This document shows positions 1 to 8,029 of a stretch of DNA of 64,000 nt, one piece after another (within the stretch, counting starts at the first letter, position 1; every line of letters begins with the position of its first letter). A model generated the notes under the pieces. The model saw nothing but the letters and a program-made list of their open reading frames with translations, was not told the DNA's origin and did no database searches. Origin of the DNA: Pseudomonas sp. ATCC PTA-122608 (GTDB lineage: Bacteria > Pseudomonadota > Gammaproteobacteria > Pseudomonadales > Pseudomonadaceae); contig NZ_LPNO01000024.1 in assembly GCF_001952855.1 (NCBI RefSeq), forward strand, positions 62,001-126,000, written 5' to 3'. Made by a program: the position numbers and the translations under genes.

Positions 1-551
1 TACACGTAGCCAGCGGAACCACCAAGGGCCTGGTGGAAAAAGTCCGCGATGGCCGCCTGGATTTCGTGCTGTGCCCGCTGGCGCCGAACGTTGCTGATAT
101 CGACCTGGCCATCGACCGACTCTACAGCTCCAACGCCGGCATTATTGCGCGCAAGGGCCACCCGCAAGCCCAGGCAAAATCCGTGCAAGCCCTTACCGAC
201 TGCCAGTGGATCAGCGTGCGGCCGGCCGGCGTGGTGGGCGGTGCGGAAAACCGCTTGATCGAACTGTTCCGCACCCAAGGCCTGGCGCCGCCGAAGATCG
301 CGATCACCACCGATTCGTTGCTGGAAACCCTGCACATCGTCTCGGAAACCGATTACCTGACCATCGAGCCGCGCATGCTGCCGGGGATGAAGCTGTTTTC
401 CAGCGCCCTGACCACTATCGCCATCGAAGAACCGCTGGCGACGCGCGATGTGTGCCTGATCAGCCGCCGTTCATCACCGCTCACCAGCGTCAGCCAGGAG
501 CTGACCAGCATGCTGATTTCCTATTCGCGGCTGGTGCACCGCAGCCGTTGA
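1..551 (+). CDS. LysR-type transcriptional regulator, C-terminal part (5' truncated by window edge)
   Basis: The reading frame enters from the left edge (first complete codon at base 3) and stops at 551. It encodes about 182 residues of a LysR effector-binding domain: the opening stretch with RDGRLDFVLCPL is typical of the first subdomain, and the late GTD-like linker and C-terminal helix follow. The N-terminal helix-turn-helix lies outside the window, so target and effector cannot be inferred. The serine hydrolase downstream on the same strand starts about 26 bp later and could be a neighbour or target; this is inference. Confidence 0.8.
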   Translation, partial: HVASGTTKGLVEKVRDGRLDFVLCPLAPNVADIDLAIDRLYSSNAGIIARKGHPQAQAKSVQALTDCQWISVRPAGVVGGAENRLIELFRTQGLAPPKIAITTDSLLETLHIVSETDYLTIEPRMLPGMKLFSSALTTIAIEEPLATRDVCLISRRSSPLTSVSQELTSMLISYSRLVHRSR

Positions 552-577
552 CTCCCCTCTCCCCCACGAGCCTGTTT

Positions 578-2008
578 ATGCCCATGTCCTACGATGGTTT
601 GTCCCGCGCCAGCGCCAGCAGCGTCGGCGTTGACCCCGAGCACCTGATTGCCTTTCTCGATGAAGTGAAAGCCGCCGGCCTCGACCTGCAAGGCCTGATG
701 CTGCACCGCCATGGCCACGTGGTCGCCGAAGGCTGGAGCTGGCCGGTGGACCCGAACGAGCCGCGGGTACTGCACTCGGTGGCCAAAAGCTTCACGGCGT
801 GTGCCATTGGCCTGGCGCTGGATGAAGGCTTGTTGAAGCTGGATGACCGGCTGGTGGAGTTCTTTCCCGAGTTTCTGCCGGCGGATGCCGACCCGCGCCT
901 GGCAGACATGACCGTGGAGCACCTGCTGAGCATGCGCACCGGCCACGCCGCCAACACCTCGGGCGCAGTATGGCGCGGCATCGAGACCAGCTGGATTGCC
1001 GAGTTCTTCAAAATCCCGCTGGCCTATGCGCCGGGTACCACCTACGTCTATACGAGTGCGGCCAGCTACATGCTGTCGGCGCTGATCAACAAGGTCACCG
1101 GGCAAACCTTGCACGCGTACCTCAAGCCCCGGCTGTTTGTGCCGCTGGACATCCACAATGAAAGCTGGGACATCGGCCCCGATGGCGTGAACCCCGGCGG
1201 CAATGGCTTGAAGGCACCGACCTCGGCGATGCTCAAGCTCGGTGTGCTGCATGCACAAGGTGGCGTGTGGCATGGCAAGCAGGTTCTACCGGCGGCCTGG
1301 GTTGCAGCGGCCACCCAACCACAAGGCGGGCCGAACAGCCGCTACGGTTATCACTGGATGATGAAACCGGCACACGCCTTCAGCGCGGTCGGGGTGTTTG
1401 TGCAGATGGCGATGGTGTTCCGCGAGTACGGTGCAACGCTGGTGGTGATCGGCGGGATGAAGAATTCGGCGGAGCTGATTCCGTTTGTCGAGCGGCATTT
1501 TCCGGCGGCGTTTGGCGATGATTGCACGATCAAAGCCGAAGCGGATGCACGGTTGGAGCAACGTCTGGCGAGCATGGCACAGCGGCCTGAGTTGCTTTCA
1601 GCGTGTGCAGGGCCGAGAGATTTCACGGGCGTGTATCAGGTAGAGCCCAACGGGCTGGATGTGCAGCAATTGGCGTTCGCCGTCGAAGGCAATGTACTGC
1701 GCTTCCAACTGACTGACAGCAAGGCGACTCATGCCCTAGAGGTGGGGATTGATCACTGGATCGCCGGCACCACCAACATGCCGGGCCGGGCGTTGCACCA
1801 CGGTTATGAATTCAAGGATGCGCAGATCGTTGCCGGCGCGCGCTGGCTGGATACCAGGACGCTGGAGATGACCTGGATCTACCCGCAGACGGCGTTTCGC
1901 GACCGGGTAGTGTGCGAGTTTGACGGTGACCGCGTGAGTGTGGCGCGTACGGTCAACGTCAACAGTGCCGGGAAGGAACAGGAAGTCTTAGTCGGGAACA
2001 GCCGGTAA
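578..2008 (+). CDS. Serine hydrolase of the beta-lactamase (class C / penicillin-binding) family
   Basis: Encodes about 476 residues. The nucleophile motif SxxK is visible as S67-V-A-K70 and the second motif as Y158-T-S160, the usual arrangement of the class C beta-lactamase/DD-peptidase/esterase superfamily. No signal peptide is seen, so a cytoplasmic esterase or amidase is more likely than a true beta-lactamase; the substrate is unknown. The N-terminal 370 residues carry the catalytic fold and the remainder is a beta-rich C-terminal extension. ATGs at 578 and 584 are both possible; an upstream in-frame extension would overlap the preceding LysR gene and is not family-like. The 3' end overlaps the convergent nadE by 21 bp. 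Confidence 0.85.
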   Translation: MPMSYDGLSRASASSVGVDPEHLIAFLDEVKAAGLDLQGLMLHRHGHVVAEGWSWPVDPNEPRVLHSVAKSFTACAIGLALDEGLLKLDDRLVEFFPEFLPADADPRLADMTVEHLLSMRTGHAANTSGAVWRGIETSWIAEFFKIPLAYAPGTTYVYTSAASYMLSALINKVTGQTLHAYLKPRLFVPLDIHNESWDIGPDGVNPGGNGLKAPTSAMLKLGVLHAQGGVWHGKQVLPAAWVAAATQPQGGPNSRYGYHWMMKPAHAFSAVGVFVQMAMVFREYGATLVVIGGMKNSAELIPFVERHFPAAFGDDCTIKAEADARLEQRLASMAQRPELLSACAGPRDFTGVYQVEPNGLDVQQLAFAVEGNVLRFQLTDSKATHALEVGIDHWIAGTTNMPGRALHHGYEFKDAQIVAGARWLDTRTLEMTWIYPQTAFRDRVVCEFDGDRVSVARTVNVNSAGKEQEVLVGNSR

Positions 2009-2803
2009 TGCACGCTTGTGAGCGGTCTTGAGGTAAGCGTTCTCCACAATCGTCCTCACCCGCTCACTCACCGCCTCACCCATCAGATAGCTGTCAATCT
2101 CGTCATAGCTGCAGCCATAGGCCAGCTCATCCAGCTTGCCCGGGGCCAGCTCTTCCAGGTCGGCGGTCGGCGCTTTCGTCACCAAGTGCGGTGGCCCGCC
2201 GAGGGCGCCGGCCAGCAGGCGCACCTGGGTCTTGGTCAGGGCGGACAGCGGTGCCAGGTCGCAGGCGCCGTCACCGAACTTGGTAAAAAAACCCATCAAC
2301 GCCTCTGCGCCGTGGTCGGTGCCCACCACCAGGCCGTTATACAAATTCGCCACGGCGTACTGCGCCATCATCCGCGCCCGGGCCTTGACGTTGCCCTTGA
2401 TAAAGTCGATGCGTTCGGCGCTGGCTTGCGCGGCAGACAGGCTGCCCATCAGCCCGTCGACGCAGGCGGCGATGTTCAGCGTCTCGATCTGGTCCGGCGC
2501 GATAAAGTCCAGGGAGGCCTGGGCGTCGCGTTCGTCCGTCTGGGTTTTATAGGGCAGGCGCATGGCGATAAACCGCGCCTCGTAGTCCTCGTTGCGCAGT
2601 TGCTCCGCCGCCAGTTGGCACAGGCGCCCGGCGGTCAGTGAGTCGACGCCGCCGCTGATGCCCAGCACCAACGCGTGGCAGCCGGACCGGCGCAACGTGC
2701 GCTTGATGAAGTCGATACGCCGTTGCAGCTCAGCGCCCTCGCCACCCTTGCCGAGCAGCCGGTTGATATTCAGTGCGTGTGCGATACGTGCCTGTGTGTG
2801 CAT
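1988..2803 (-). CDS. nadE: NH3-dependent NAD(+) synthetase
   Basis: A 271-residue N-type ATP pyrophosphatase that amidates nicotinic acid adenine dinucleotide to NAD using ATP and ammonia. The PP-loop S50-GGVDS55 that binds ATP pyrophosphate is intact, and there is no glutaminase domain, so this is the ammonia-dependent form. The ATG at 2803 lies 1 bp beyond the pncB stop, so the two genes are translationally close and almost certainly co-transcribed in the order pncA-pncB-nadE. Together they supply deamidation, phosphoribosylation and the last step of NAD salvage; the adenylyltransferase step (nadD) is not in the window. Confidence 0.95.
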   Translation of the reverse strand: MHTQARIAHALNINRLLGKGGEGAELQRRIDFIKRTLRRSGCHALVLGISGGVDSLTAGRLCQLAAEQLRNEDYEARFIAMRLPYKTQTDERDAQASLDFIAPDQIETLNIAACVDGLMGSLSAAQASAERIDFIKGNVKARARMMAQYAVANLYNGLVVGTDHGAEALMGFFTKFGDGACDLAPLSALTKTQVRLLAGALGGPPHLVTKAPTADLEELAPGKLDELAYGCSYDEIDSYLMGEAVSERVRTIVENAYLKTAHKRALPAVPD

Positions 2804-2804
2804 G

Positions 2805-4031
2805 TCACACCCCCAATTGCGGATTGACGTTGCTGACGTTGAACACCTGCGCCGCGTACTGCAGGAACGAGGCGTCTTCGCAGACGTTCTTGATCGGGTC
2901 ATCGGAGAACTTCACCACCGGCTCGCCATGCACCCGCACCAGTTTCATCACGATGCTCAGCGGTTCTACGCCGTCCACATCGCAGGCCAGGCTGGTGCCC
3001 ATGCCGAAGCCGAATTTGGCCTTGCCCCGCACGTGCCGCAGGATCGGCAGGCATTTTTCGAAGTTCAGGCCGTCGGAGAACATCAGGTCCTTGGTCATCG
3101 GGTCGATGCCCAGCTCCTTGTAGCGGGCCAGCACCTTGTCGGCCCACACGATCGGGTCACCGGAGTCCTGGCGCAAACCGTCGTACAGCTTGGCGAAGTA
3201 CAGGTCGAAATCCTTGAGGAAAAAGTCGGTGCTGATGCAGTCGGTCAGGGCGATGCCCAACCGGCCACGGTATTCGCGCACCCAGTTTTCCAGCGCCGCG
3301 TTCTGGCTTTCCCGCAGCCGGCCCAGTTGCTGGTGCACCATCAGCCATTGGTGAGCCATGGTGCCGATCAGCGGCAAGTCGAATTCGTAGGCCAGGTGCG
3401 CGTTGCTGGTGCCGATGAACTGGCCGGGAAAGTCACGGCGCATGATGTCGACCACTTCGCGCTGGGCCTTGAACGACAGCCGGCGGCGGGTGGAAAAGTC
3501 CGAGACGCGCAGGTCGGCCAGTTCGTCGCGGGTGAGGTTTTTCTCCAGCCAGTCGAACTTCTGATAAAGCTTGCGGGTGACGTCTTCGAGGGTCACGTCG
3601 GGGTATTTGTCGCGGTTGCGCAGCTCGCTGACCAGGGCCAATACCGGCTGTTCGAACATGATGCAGTGCAGCATCGGGCCAACCACGCGAATGTTCAGTT
3701 GGCCGTCGATTTCACTGACGTGGATATACCGCAGGTTGAAGCGGAACAGGCCCAGGAAACGCTCGAAATCCGGGGTCAGGTACTCACGGCGCTGGTTGAA
3801 CAGAAAGCGCAGCTCGCCTTCGCGCATGCTGAGGCCGGCGAGTTTTTCCAGCTCGACCCGCAGCTCGGGAATCAGGTGCCCGAGTTTCTCTTTGGAGCGG
3901 ACGATGAACTGGTATTCCACATCGACATTCGGGTGCTGGTGCAGCACGGCCTGCATCATGGTGAAGGTGTAGTAGTCGGTGTCCAGCAAACCCTGGATCA
4001 CACTGTTTTCGTAGTCGTATGCACTTTCCAT
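2805..4031 (-). CDS. pncB: Nicotinate phosphoribosyltransferase
   Basis: A 408-residue cytoplasmic enzyme that joins nicotinic acid to PRPP to make nicotinate mononucleotide (Preiss-Handler pathway). The N-terminus with LLDTDYYTFTMMQAVL and the phosphoribosyl-binding region with QDSGDP and SDGLNFEK are characteristic, and length equals the bacterial PncB norm. It lies 10 bp downstream of pncA and 1 bp upstream of nadE in one minus-strand operon, so nicotinamide deamidated by PncA feeds directly into it. Expression is probably controlled from the pncA/nrtR intergenic operator. Confidence 0.96.
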   Translation of the reverse strand: MESAYDYENSVIQGLLDTDYYTFTMMQAVLHQHPNVDVEYQFIVRSKEKLGHLIPELRVELEKLAGLSMREGELRFLFNQRREYLTPDFERFLGLFRFNLRYIHVSEIDGQLNIRVVGPMLHCIMFEQPVLALVSELRNRDKYPDVTLEDVTRKLYQKFDWLEKNLTRDELADLRVSDFSTRRRLSFKAQREVVDIMRRDFPGQFIGTSNAHLAYEFDLPLIGTMAHQWLMVHQQLGRLRESQNAALENWVREYRGRLGIALTDCISTDFFLKDFDLYFAKLYDGLRQDSGDPIVWADKVLARYKELGIDPMTKDLMFSDGLNFEKCLPILRHVRGKAKFGFGMGTSLACDVDGVEPLSIVMKLVRVHGEPVVKFSDDPIKNVCEDASFLQYAAQVFNVSNVNPQLGV

Positions 4032-4041
4032 GAGGTACTCC

Positions 4042-4689
4042 TTAACGCGCGGCCATCGCGGCCAGTTCTTCCCGATTGCGGGTAATCACAACACCGACTT
4101 GTTGCAGATGGTTGACCGCCTGCACGCCGCCGTCCTCGCTGATGCCACGGCACGCCGGCAGGTGCAGGATCACTTCGAAGCCGGCCTTGAGCAGTTGCAA
4201 GGCGGTGGTCTTGACGCAGTAATCCAGGGCCAGGCCGCCGACGATCACCCGCTGGACGCCTTGGGCATTGAGGTATTCGATGACGCCGGTGGAGAGTTTA
4301 TCGTGGAGGTCGTGGTAGCAGGCGCCGTAGGGGTGCAGGTCGGGCTCGACGCCTTTCCAGATGAAGTAGTCGTAGTCATAGGGCGGGGGCAGTTCGTCCA
4401 GCAAGGTGAAGCCCTCGGTGCCCGGTACGCAGTGGGCGACCCAGGTGACGTCGGCATGCGCCAGCCCGGTGGGTTGCAGCATCTCGCTGTGGTGTTGCAC
4501 CACCCAGGGCGCGTGCGGGGTGTGGGCGTCCTTGCTGCCGACACGGCGCCCGGCGAGGCTGGCCATGTAATTGAGCTCGGCGCCAATCTCGTCACCGCCG
4601 GCGACCGGCAATTCATTGGGGCACAGTGGCGTGAAGCTCTTCTGGGCGTCGACGTCGAATGAGGCGATAGCGTTCTTAGAGACGGTCAT
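4042..4689 (-). CDS. pncA: Nicotinamidase (isochorismatase-like hydrolase)
   Basis: A 215-residue cysteine hydrolase that deamidates nicotinamide to nicotinic acid. The catalytic triad residues can be placed as D14 (in VDAQKSF), K112 (in WKG) and C158 (in ALDYCVK). Metal-binding Asp/His residues sit around D54-A-H56. The ATG at 4689 has an AGGAG Shine-Dalgarno sequence; an upstream in-frame ATG would read through the operator region. It is the first gene of the minus-strand operon pncA-pncB-nadE, divergent from a NrtR-type regulator. Confidence 0.93.
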   Translation of the reverse strand: MTVSKNAIASFDVDAQKSFTPLCPNELPVAGGDEIGAELNYMASLAGRRVGSKDAHTPHAPWVVQHHSEMLQPTGLAHADVTWVAHCVPGTEGFTLLDELPPPYDYDYFIWKGVEPDLHPYGACYHDLHDKLSTGVIEYLNAQGVQRVIVGGLALDYCVKTTALQLLKAGFEVILHLPACRGISEDGGVQAVNHLQQVGVVITRNREELAAMAAR

Positions 4690-4719
4690 GTGCGTGTTCT
4701 CCTGTGGCCTGGATACAAA

Positions 4720-4736
4720 AGTACACGTCATGTACT
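4720..4736. promoter_or_regulatory. Palindromic candidate NrtR operator
   Basis: AGTACA-N5-TGTACT is a perfect inverted repeat with 6-bp arms located 31 bp upstream of the pncA start and about 100 bp upstream of nrtR. The position between an NAD salvage operon and its usual Nudix regulator fits an operator. A second left-half-like sequence (AGTACACGACAT) occurs at 4775-4786, nearer the regulator gene, but its right half is not conserved. Assignment to NrtR is inference. Confidence 0.55.
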
Positions 4737-4836
4737 TTCATGGCAAGAAACATTTAATTACCTATGCTGGATCGAGTACACGACATCGCCGTTTGATCCG
4801 TTAGACTGTGCCCTACCGCTGCCAACAGGACCCGAC

Positions 4837-5544
4837 ATGCCAGACCACGCCCCCACCCTTAGCGCTTACCTGCACACCGTCGACTTGTGCGTGCTGTTCT
4901 ATTGCCGTGCCTCCGGGGAGTTGAAGATCTTGCTCAACCAGCGCGAAGCCGAGCCCTTCGCCGGGCACTGGGCGTTACCGGGCGTGGTAGTGAATGGCGG
5001 CGTGCAAGATCTGAGCCTTCAGGATGCCGTGGAGCGGTTGCGGGCCAGTGACAAAGTCGGACTGGCGCTGGCCTGGTATGAGCAAGTGGGGACGGTGGGC
5101 GATGCGTTTCGCGATCCGCGGTGCTGGTCGTCGTCAACCTATTACCTGGCGATTGTGGCTGACGAGGTGACGCTGGCTGGGCATCAGCGGTGGTTCTCGC
5201 TGGATGCGGTGGCGGCAGGCGCGGTCAAGTTGCCGTTCGATCACAACGCGATTGTGGCGGCGGTACAGGAAAGGCTGTTTTCCAAGTCGCTGTACAGCAG
5301 CTTGCCGTTGATGTTTTTAGGCAATGAGTTCAGTGCACCGGAGGCGACCACGATCTTTTCGCTGGTGCTGGCGCGGCCGGTGCTGAAGACCAGTATTCGC
5401 CAGCGGTTGCTGAAGTTGACTGACGCCGGCTTTTTGCGGGAGACGGGGCGCAAGAAGCATGGCGAGGGCGGACGGCCGCAGGCGACAGTGGAGAACCTGA
5501 AGCCTGGGGCGGTGTACTTCTTTGATCGCAGTTTTGCCGAATAA
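4837..5544 (+). CDS. nrtR: NrtR-type Nudix transcriptional regulator of NAD metabolism
   Basis: A 235-residue protein with an N-terminal Nudix fold (about residues 10-140) followed by a winged-helix DNA-binding domain (about 150-235, with LTDAGFLRETGRKKHGEGGRP). The Nudix catalytic box is degenerate: the region starting GGVQDLSLQDAVERL lacks the REUXEE glutamates. This is typical of NrtR proteins, which sense ADP-ribose rather than hydrolyse it. It is divergent from the pncA-pncB-nadE operon, the classical location. The ATG at 4837 gives the expected length; an upstream in-frame ATG within the promoter region is unlikely. Confidence 0.85.
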   Translation: MPDHAPTLSAYLHTVDLCVLFYCRASGELKILLNQREAEPFAGHWALPGVVVNGGVQDLSLQDAVERLRASDKVGLALAWYEQVGTVGDAFRDPRCWSSSTYYLAIVADEVTLAGHQRWFSLDAVAAGAVKLPFDHNAIVAAVQERLFSKSLYSSLPLMFLGNEFSAPEATTIFSLVLARPVLKTSIRQRLLKLTDAGFLRETGRKKHGEGGRPQATVENLKPGAVYFFDRSFAE

Positions 5545-5580
5545 GACCAAGCACCCTTCCCTGGGCAATGCAGATCAAAC

Positions 5581-5670
5581 TGTGGGAGCGGGCTTGCTCG
5601 CGAATGCGGAGTGTCAGTCGCCGGATAGGTTGACTGATACACCGCTTTCGCGAGCAAGCCCGCTCCCACA
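5581..5670. repeat. REP doublet (TGTGGGAGCGGGC family)
   Basis: Two inverted 24-bp copies (TGTGGGAGCGGGCTTGCTCG and its complement), identical arm to arm, enclose about 42 bp of unrelated sequence; flanking GATCAAA/TTTGATC extends the symmetry. It sits between the convergent 3' ends of nrtR and the SDR gene, the usual place for Pseudomonas REPINs. Related copies occur at 12008 and 37034. Confidence 0.9.
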
Positions 5671-5708
5671 TTTTTTGATCTGCGGTGGTTCAAGGAGATG
5701 CGTCCGAC

Positions 5709-6482
5709 TCAATTCATCCAGTTGCCGCCGTCGACGTTGTAGGTCTGGGCAACCACGTAGTCGGCCTCTTTGGACGCGAGGAAAACCGCCATCCCGGTCA
5801 AATCCTCCGCCGTGCCCATCCGCCCAAACGGCACCTCTGCCCCCACGCGCTTTTTCTTCTCGCCCAGCGGCAGCCCTTCGTGTTTGGCAAACATCGCGTC
5901 CACCCCGTCCCAATGCTCACCGTCCACCACGCCCGGTGCGATGGCGTTCACATTGATCCCTTGCTTGATCAGATTCAGCCCCGCCGACTGCGTGAGGCTG
6001 ATCACCGCCGCCTTGGTCGCGCAGTACACCGCCACCAGCGCTTCACCCCGGCGCCCGGCCTGGCTGGCCATGTTGATGATCTTGCCGCCATGCCCCTGTT
6101 TGATCATCTGCCTGGCCGCCGCCTGCAAGGTGAACAACGTACCGGCGACGTTGATTGAGAACAGCCGGTCGAAGCTGTCGCGGGTGATCTCAGTGATGGG
6201 TGCCAGGTCGAACAAGGCGGCGTTGTTGATCAGGATGTCGAGCTTGCCGGCCTGCGCTACCACGGCGGCGATCGCGGCGTCGATGGACGCCTGGTCGGTG
6301 ACGTCCATCGCCACCGCATAGGCCTTCGGGCCCAGCTCCGTGGCGGTGGCCCGGGCCCGTTCCAGGTTGATATCGGCGATGGCGACGGTGGCGCCTTCGT
6401 TGATGTAGGCCTGGGCAAACGCCCGGCCAATGCCTCGGGCGCTGCCGGTGACCAGCGCGCTTTTACCTTCCAGTCGTTTCAT
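5709..6482 (-). CDS. SDR-family polyol dehydrogenase (sorbitol/L-iditol 2-dehydrogenase type)
   Basis: A 257-residue classical short-chain dehydrogenase. The cofactor motif TGSARGIG is at residues 12-19, followed by N111, S140 and Y153-x3-K157, so all catalytic residues are present. Overall similarity in wording of the sequence to sorbitol/galactitol dehydrogenases (SmoS/PolS type), and the polyol-type binding protein gene 22 bp upstream, suggest NAD-dependent oxidation of a sugar alcohol such as sorbitol. It is the second gene of a two-gene minus-strand unit. Substrate assignment is inference from context. Confidence 0.8.
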   Translation of the reverse strand: MKRLEGKSALVTGSARGIGRAFAQAYINEGATVAIADINLERARATATELGPKAYAVAMDVTDQASIDAAIAAVVAQAGKLDILINNAALFDLAPITEITRDSFDRLFSINVAGTLFTLQAAARQMIKQGHGGKIINMASQAGRRGEALVAVYCATKAAVISLTQSAGLNLIKQGINVNAIAPGVVDGEHWDGVDAMFAKHEGLPLGEKKKRVGAEVPFGRMGTAEDLTGMAVFLASKEADYVVAQTYNVDGGNWMN

Positions 6483-6504
6483 GAATGCAGTGTCCCTAAG
6501 GTGG

Positions 6505-7815
6505 TTATTTCGGGTAGCCGGCGCGTTTCATTTCGCGCATCGTGGTGGACTGCGCCTCGGCCAGTGCCTTGTCGACGGTCATGCCGCCGGTGAGCGCCGC
6601 CGAAAACAGCTTGCCCACCGAGGTGCCGATGGCCTGGAACTCGGGGATCGTCACGTATTGGATGCCCACGTACGGCACGGGTTTGGCCGACGGGTGCGCC
6701 GGGTCGGCGTGTTGCATCATCTGCAAGGTCACCTTGGCAAAAGGCGCAGCGGCCAGGTACGCCGCGTTGTAGGTGGACTGGCGCGTGCCCGGCGGTACGT
6801 TGGTGATGCCCTCCTTGTCCGCCACCAGCTGGATGTATTCCTTGGAAGTGGCCCAGGTGATGAAGGCTTTGGCGGCGTCCTTGTGCTTGGAGGTGGCCGG
6901 GATCGCCAGGGACCAGGCGTACAGCCACGACGAGCCCTTGTCGGTGACCTCGGTCGGCGCGGCAGCAAAGCCCACGCTGTCGGCGACTTTGCTTTGGGTT
7001 TTGTCGGTGGTGAAGGAGCCGGCGACGCTGGCGTCGACCCAGATCGCGCATTTACCGCTGTTGAACAGCGCCAGGGTTTCATTGAAACCGTTGCTGGAAA
7101 CCCCCGGCGGGCCGTAGTTCTTCAGGGTGCTGACGTAGAAGTTTGCCGCCGCGGTCCATTCCGGGCTCGTCAGCTCGGGTTTCCATTGCTCGTCAAACCA
7201 GCGCGCACCAAAGGCGTTGGCCATGGTGCTCAGCAGCGCGACGTTTTCACCCCAGCCAGCCTTGCCCCGCAGGCACATGCCGTATTGGTCCTTGGCGGGC
7301 TGGTGTAGCTTGGCGGCAAACTCGCCCAATTGGGTCCAGGTTGGATGTTCCGGCATCGTCAGGCCGGCCTGCTTGAACAGGTCGGTGCGGTAATAAGTGA
7401 CGGTGCTTTCACCATAGAACGGCAAGGCGTAGAGGGTGTTGTTCACCGACAGGCCCTGGCGCACTGCAGGGAAGATGTCTTCCACGTCATAATCGGCGGG
7501 CAGCGGCGTGATCGGTTCCAGCCAGTGCTTGGCGCCCCACAACGGGGTTTCATAGGTGCCGATGGTCAGCACGTCGAATTGGCCGCCCTGAGTCGCGATG
7601 TCGGTGGTGAGGCGCTGGCGCAGCACATTTTCTTCGAGCACTACCCAGTTGAGCTTGACCTCGGGGTGCTGCTGTTCGAACACCTTGGACAGGCGTTGCA
7701 TGCGGATCATGTCACTGTTGTTGACCGTGGCGATGGTCACGGTTTCGGCAGCATGGGCGGCCATCGCGAGTGTGAGGCCGGAGAGCAGGAACAGCGCTTT
7801 CGGAATCTTGAACAT
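6505..7815 (-). CDS. ABC-type sugar/polyol periplasmic binding protein (MtlE-like)
   Basis: A 436-residue family-1 solute-binding protein with a clear signal peptide (first 22 residues, cleavage after AAHA). It has features of the mannitol/sorbitol/arabitol binding proteins: the TVATVNN-like N-terminus, FDVLTIGTYETPLWG and the YALPFYGESTVTYYR region. ATG 7815 is preceded by GTGGAAA at suitable spacing; an in-frame GTG at 7827 is less likely. Unusually, no permease or ATPase genes follow. The next gene is the SDR dehydrogenase after 22 bp, so the protein must borrow another transporter or be the relic of a larger mtlEFGK-like operon. Confidence 0.88.
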   Translation of the reverse strand: MFKIPKALFLLSGLTLAMAAHAAETVTIATVNNSDMIRMQRLSKVFEQQHPEVKLNWVVLEENVLRQRLTTDIATQGGQFDVLTIGTYETPLWGAKHWLEPITPLPADYDVEDIFPAVRQGLSVNNTLYALPFYGESTVTYYRTDLFKQAGLTMPEHPTWTQLGEFAAKLHQPAKDQYGMCLRGKAGWGENVALLSTMANAFGARWFDEQWKPELTSPEWTAAANFYVSTLKNYGPPGVSSNGFNETLALFNSGKCAIWVDASVAGSFTTDKTQSKVADSVGFAAAPTEVTDKGSSWLYAWSLAIPATSKHKDAAKAFITWATSKEYIQLVADKEGITNVPPGTRQSTYNAAYLAAAPFAKVTLQMMQHADPAHPSAKPVPYVGIQYVTIPEFQAIGTSVGKLFSAALTGGMTVDKALAEAQSTTMREMKRAGYPK

Positions 7816-7900
7816 GGCGGTTTCCACTTATTGTTTTTGTTGTTGACGGCCCGATTACAGCAGCTTGCCCAGGGCCGGACAAACGACTGGCGGATGCCCG

Positions 7901-7946
7901 GCTGATACTTTTTTAACCGCATCGCGAAGATCAAAAAAGTATCAGC
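7901..7946. promoter_or_regulatory. 14-bp perfect inverted repeat between divergent polyol genes
   Basis: GCTGATACTTTTTT at 7901-7914 is exactly complemented by AAAAAAGTATCAGC at 7933-7946, with an 18-bp centre. It lies almost equidistant (about 85 bp) from the starts of the binding-protein gene and the AraC regulator. It could be a dyad operator for the AraC protein or a hairpin; as it lies upstream of both genes, an operator is favoured. Confidence 0.5.
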
Positions 7947-8029
7947 GGCGGGCAAAACCCGGGGTAGCGGCTACTTGGACAAAGGGCGTATTTTGGTGCC
8001 ATTCCAAAAAGCCCAGAAGGGCCAAGCCC

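Noticed and set aside
206..577. N-terminal extension of the serine hydrolase
   Set aside because: It would overlap most of the LysR 3' end and its composition is that of an out-of-frame shadow.
2592..4085. Long plus-strand frame antisense to pncB
   Set aside because: Shadow of a well-recognised gene; no ribosome site or family resemblance.
4775..4786. Second full NrtR operator
   Set aside because: Only the left half matches (AGTACACGACAT); the right half lacks symmetry, so it is mentioned only as a half-site.
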